Assembly: GCA_013178005.1 (NCBI GenBank)
Contig: JABLXL010000002.1
Location: forward strand, 79,220-143,219
Length of the DNA stretch: 64,000 bases
Direction of reading: 5' to 3'
Source: Actinomycetota bacterium
Lineage (GTDB): Bacteria; Actinomycetota; Geothermincolia; Geothermincolales; RBG-13-55-18
In this document: piece by piece, positions 63,030-64,000 of the stretch
Layout of the letters: every line of letters starts with the position of its first letter
Position numbering within the stretch: the stretch's first letter is position 1
Made by a program: the position numbers and the translations under genes
Notes under the pieces: model-generated
Databases searched by the model: none
Told to the model about the DNA's origin: nothing
The model's input: the letters and a program-made list of their open reading frames with translations, nothing else

Positions 63030-64000
63030 ATGGAACTCATCAGCGATACCGCGAAAAAGGGCGTGCAGAGGGCGCCCCACCGTTCCCTGCTCAAGGCCAT
63101 AGGCTACACCGACCAAGAGATAGGGCAGCCCTGGGTAGGGGTGGCGTGCGCGTTCAACGAGGTCATACCCGGGCATACCCACCTGCAACAGTTGGCCGAA
63201 GCGGTCAAGGCGGGCGTGCGCATGGCGGGCGGTACCCCCATGCAGTTCGGGATCATCGGCATCTGCGATGGCATAGCCATGGGGCACGCGGGCATGCGCT
63301 ATTCCCTGCCTTCCCGTGAGAATATCGCCGATTCCGTGGAGCTCATGGCCAGGGCCCACGCCTTCGACGCCCTGGTGCTGGTCACCAACTGCGACAAGAT
63401 CGATCCCGGGGTGCTCATGGCGGCGGCGCGCCTCAACCTCCCCGCGGTGGTGGTGAGCGGCGGCCCCATGCTTGCGGGACGCCACCGGGGCAGGGACGTG
63501 GACTTCATAACCGTCATGGAGGCGCAGGGCGCGGTGGAGTCCGGACGCATGGAGCCGGAGGAGCTCGCGGAGCTGGAGGAGCTGGCGTGCCCGGGCTGCG
63601 GGAGCTGCGCCGGGCTCTTCACCGCCAACTCCATGAACTGCCTCACCGAGGCCATCGGCATGGGCTTGCCGGGCAACGGGACCATCCCCGCCGTCCATGC
63701 CCAGCGCCTGCGCCTCGCCAAGCAGGCGGGGATGGCGGTGATGGAGATGCTGCGCAAGGGGCGCAGGCCGCGGGACATCATCACCCCGGCCTCGCTGCGC
63801 AACGCCCTGGCGGTGGACATGGCCATCGGCGGCTCGTCCAACACCGTGCTCCACCTGCTGGCCATCGCCTACGAGGCCGGCGTGGAGCTTGACCTCAAGA
63901 CCATCCAGGAGGTGTGCGACGCCACCCCCAACCTGGCCCGAATCAGCCCGGCGGGGGAGGGGCGCCACCACATGCAGGACCTGCACGAGGCGGGCGGGAT
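63030..64000 (+). CDS. ilvD: Dihydroxy-acid dehydratase, N-terminal part
   Basis: The first 323 codons are present; the gene runs off the right edge. Conserved segments are [36 protein letters not shown] and [17 protein letters not shown], with the Fe-S cysteines C40, C121 and C193. The enzyme dehydrates dihydroxy-isovalerate and its homologue in valine, isoleucine and leucine synthesis. ATG at 63030 with GGGAGGAAATAA upstream. The rest of the pathway (ilvB, ilvC) may follow outside the window. Confidence 0.95.
   Translation, partial: MELISDTAKKGVQRAPHRSLLKAIGYTDQEIGQPWVGVACAFNEVIPGHTHLQQLAEAVKAGVRMAGGTPMQFGIIGICDGIAMGHAGMRYSLPSRENIADSVELMARAHAFDALVLVTNCDKIDPGVLMAAARLNLPAVVVSGGPMLAGRHRGRDVDFITVMEAQGAVESGRMEPEELAELEELACPGCGSCAGLFTANSMNCLTEAIGMGLPGNGTIPAVHAQRLRLAKQAGMAVMEMLRKGRRPRDIITPASLRNALAVDMAIGGSSNTVLHLLAIAYEAGVELDLKTIQEVCDATPNLARISPAGEGRHHMQDLHEAGG

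Overview
The window is high-GC, gene-dense bacterial DNA with many ATGA/GTGA gene overlaps, frequent GTG and TTG starts and strong GGAGG ribosome binding sites. It encodes a strict anaerobe with a complete bacterial-type Wood-Ljungdahl (reductive acetyl-CoA) pathway. The gene set, plus a methyltransferase / GH57 branching enzyme / GT4 cluster arranged like mycobacterial Rv3030-Rv3032, suggests a deep-branching anaerobic actinobacterial lineage (for example Geothermincolia/OPB41-like). That placement is inference; no rRNA or marker gene lies in the window.

Layout. 1-0.3 kb: 3' end of galT. 0.3-5.8 kb (minus): polyglucan genes (methyltransferase, GH57 branching enzyme, GT4 glucosyltransferase) and an acyl-CoA synthetase (NDP-forming) alpha-type protein, interrupted by three tandem 122-bp hairpin repeats. 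6.2-9.0 kb: an isochorismatase-type hydrolase and an FAD oxidoreductase (minus), then a small alpha/beta hydrolase (plus).

9.1-32.6 kb (plus): a Wood-Ljungdahl supercluster behind a good sigma70-type promoter: fhs, acsV, cooC, fchA, folD, acsD, acsA, acsB, acsC, metV, metF, a short core MetE-type methionine synthase, lipA, acsE, then NuoE-like and NuoF-like subunits and a selenocysteine formate dehydrogenase fdhA read through an in-frame UGA with a bacterial SECIS hairpin. Together these can take CO2 to formate, formyl-, methenyl-, methylene- and methyl-tetrahydrofolate, pass the methyl group to the corrinoid protein and make acetyl-CoA. The FolD copy seems to have lost the cyclohydrolase residues that FchA would supply.

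32.8-35.1 kb: an AMP-forming acyl-CoA synthetase-like protein with a degraded P-loop and a DedA membrane protein. 35.5-45.4 kb: a multisubunit Mrp/Mbh-type cation antiporter operon with three large NuoL/M/N-like subunits, three small membrane proteins after it, and a UPF0280 protein. No hydrogenase module is attached.

45.4-64 kb: a nitrilase-family amidase (minus); ligA, gatC, a membrane protein, gatA, gatB; a zinc-ribbon membrane protein with an acidic tail; gcvH and lpd (minus) with a terminator; a LeuC/LeuD-type hydro-lyase followed by a dehydrogenase carrying isocitrate dehydrogenase specificity residues; a 1041-residue secreted protein (seven-bladed propeller, two IPT domains, four FAEGYTG repeats); and the first 323 codons of ilvD. 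LipA, GcvH and Lpd together imply lipoate-dependent glycine cleavage or synthesis connected to the tetrahydrofolate pool of the main cluster.
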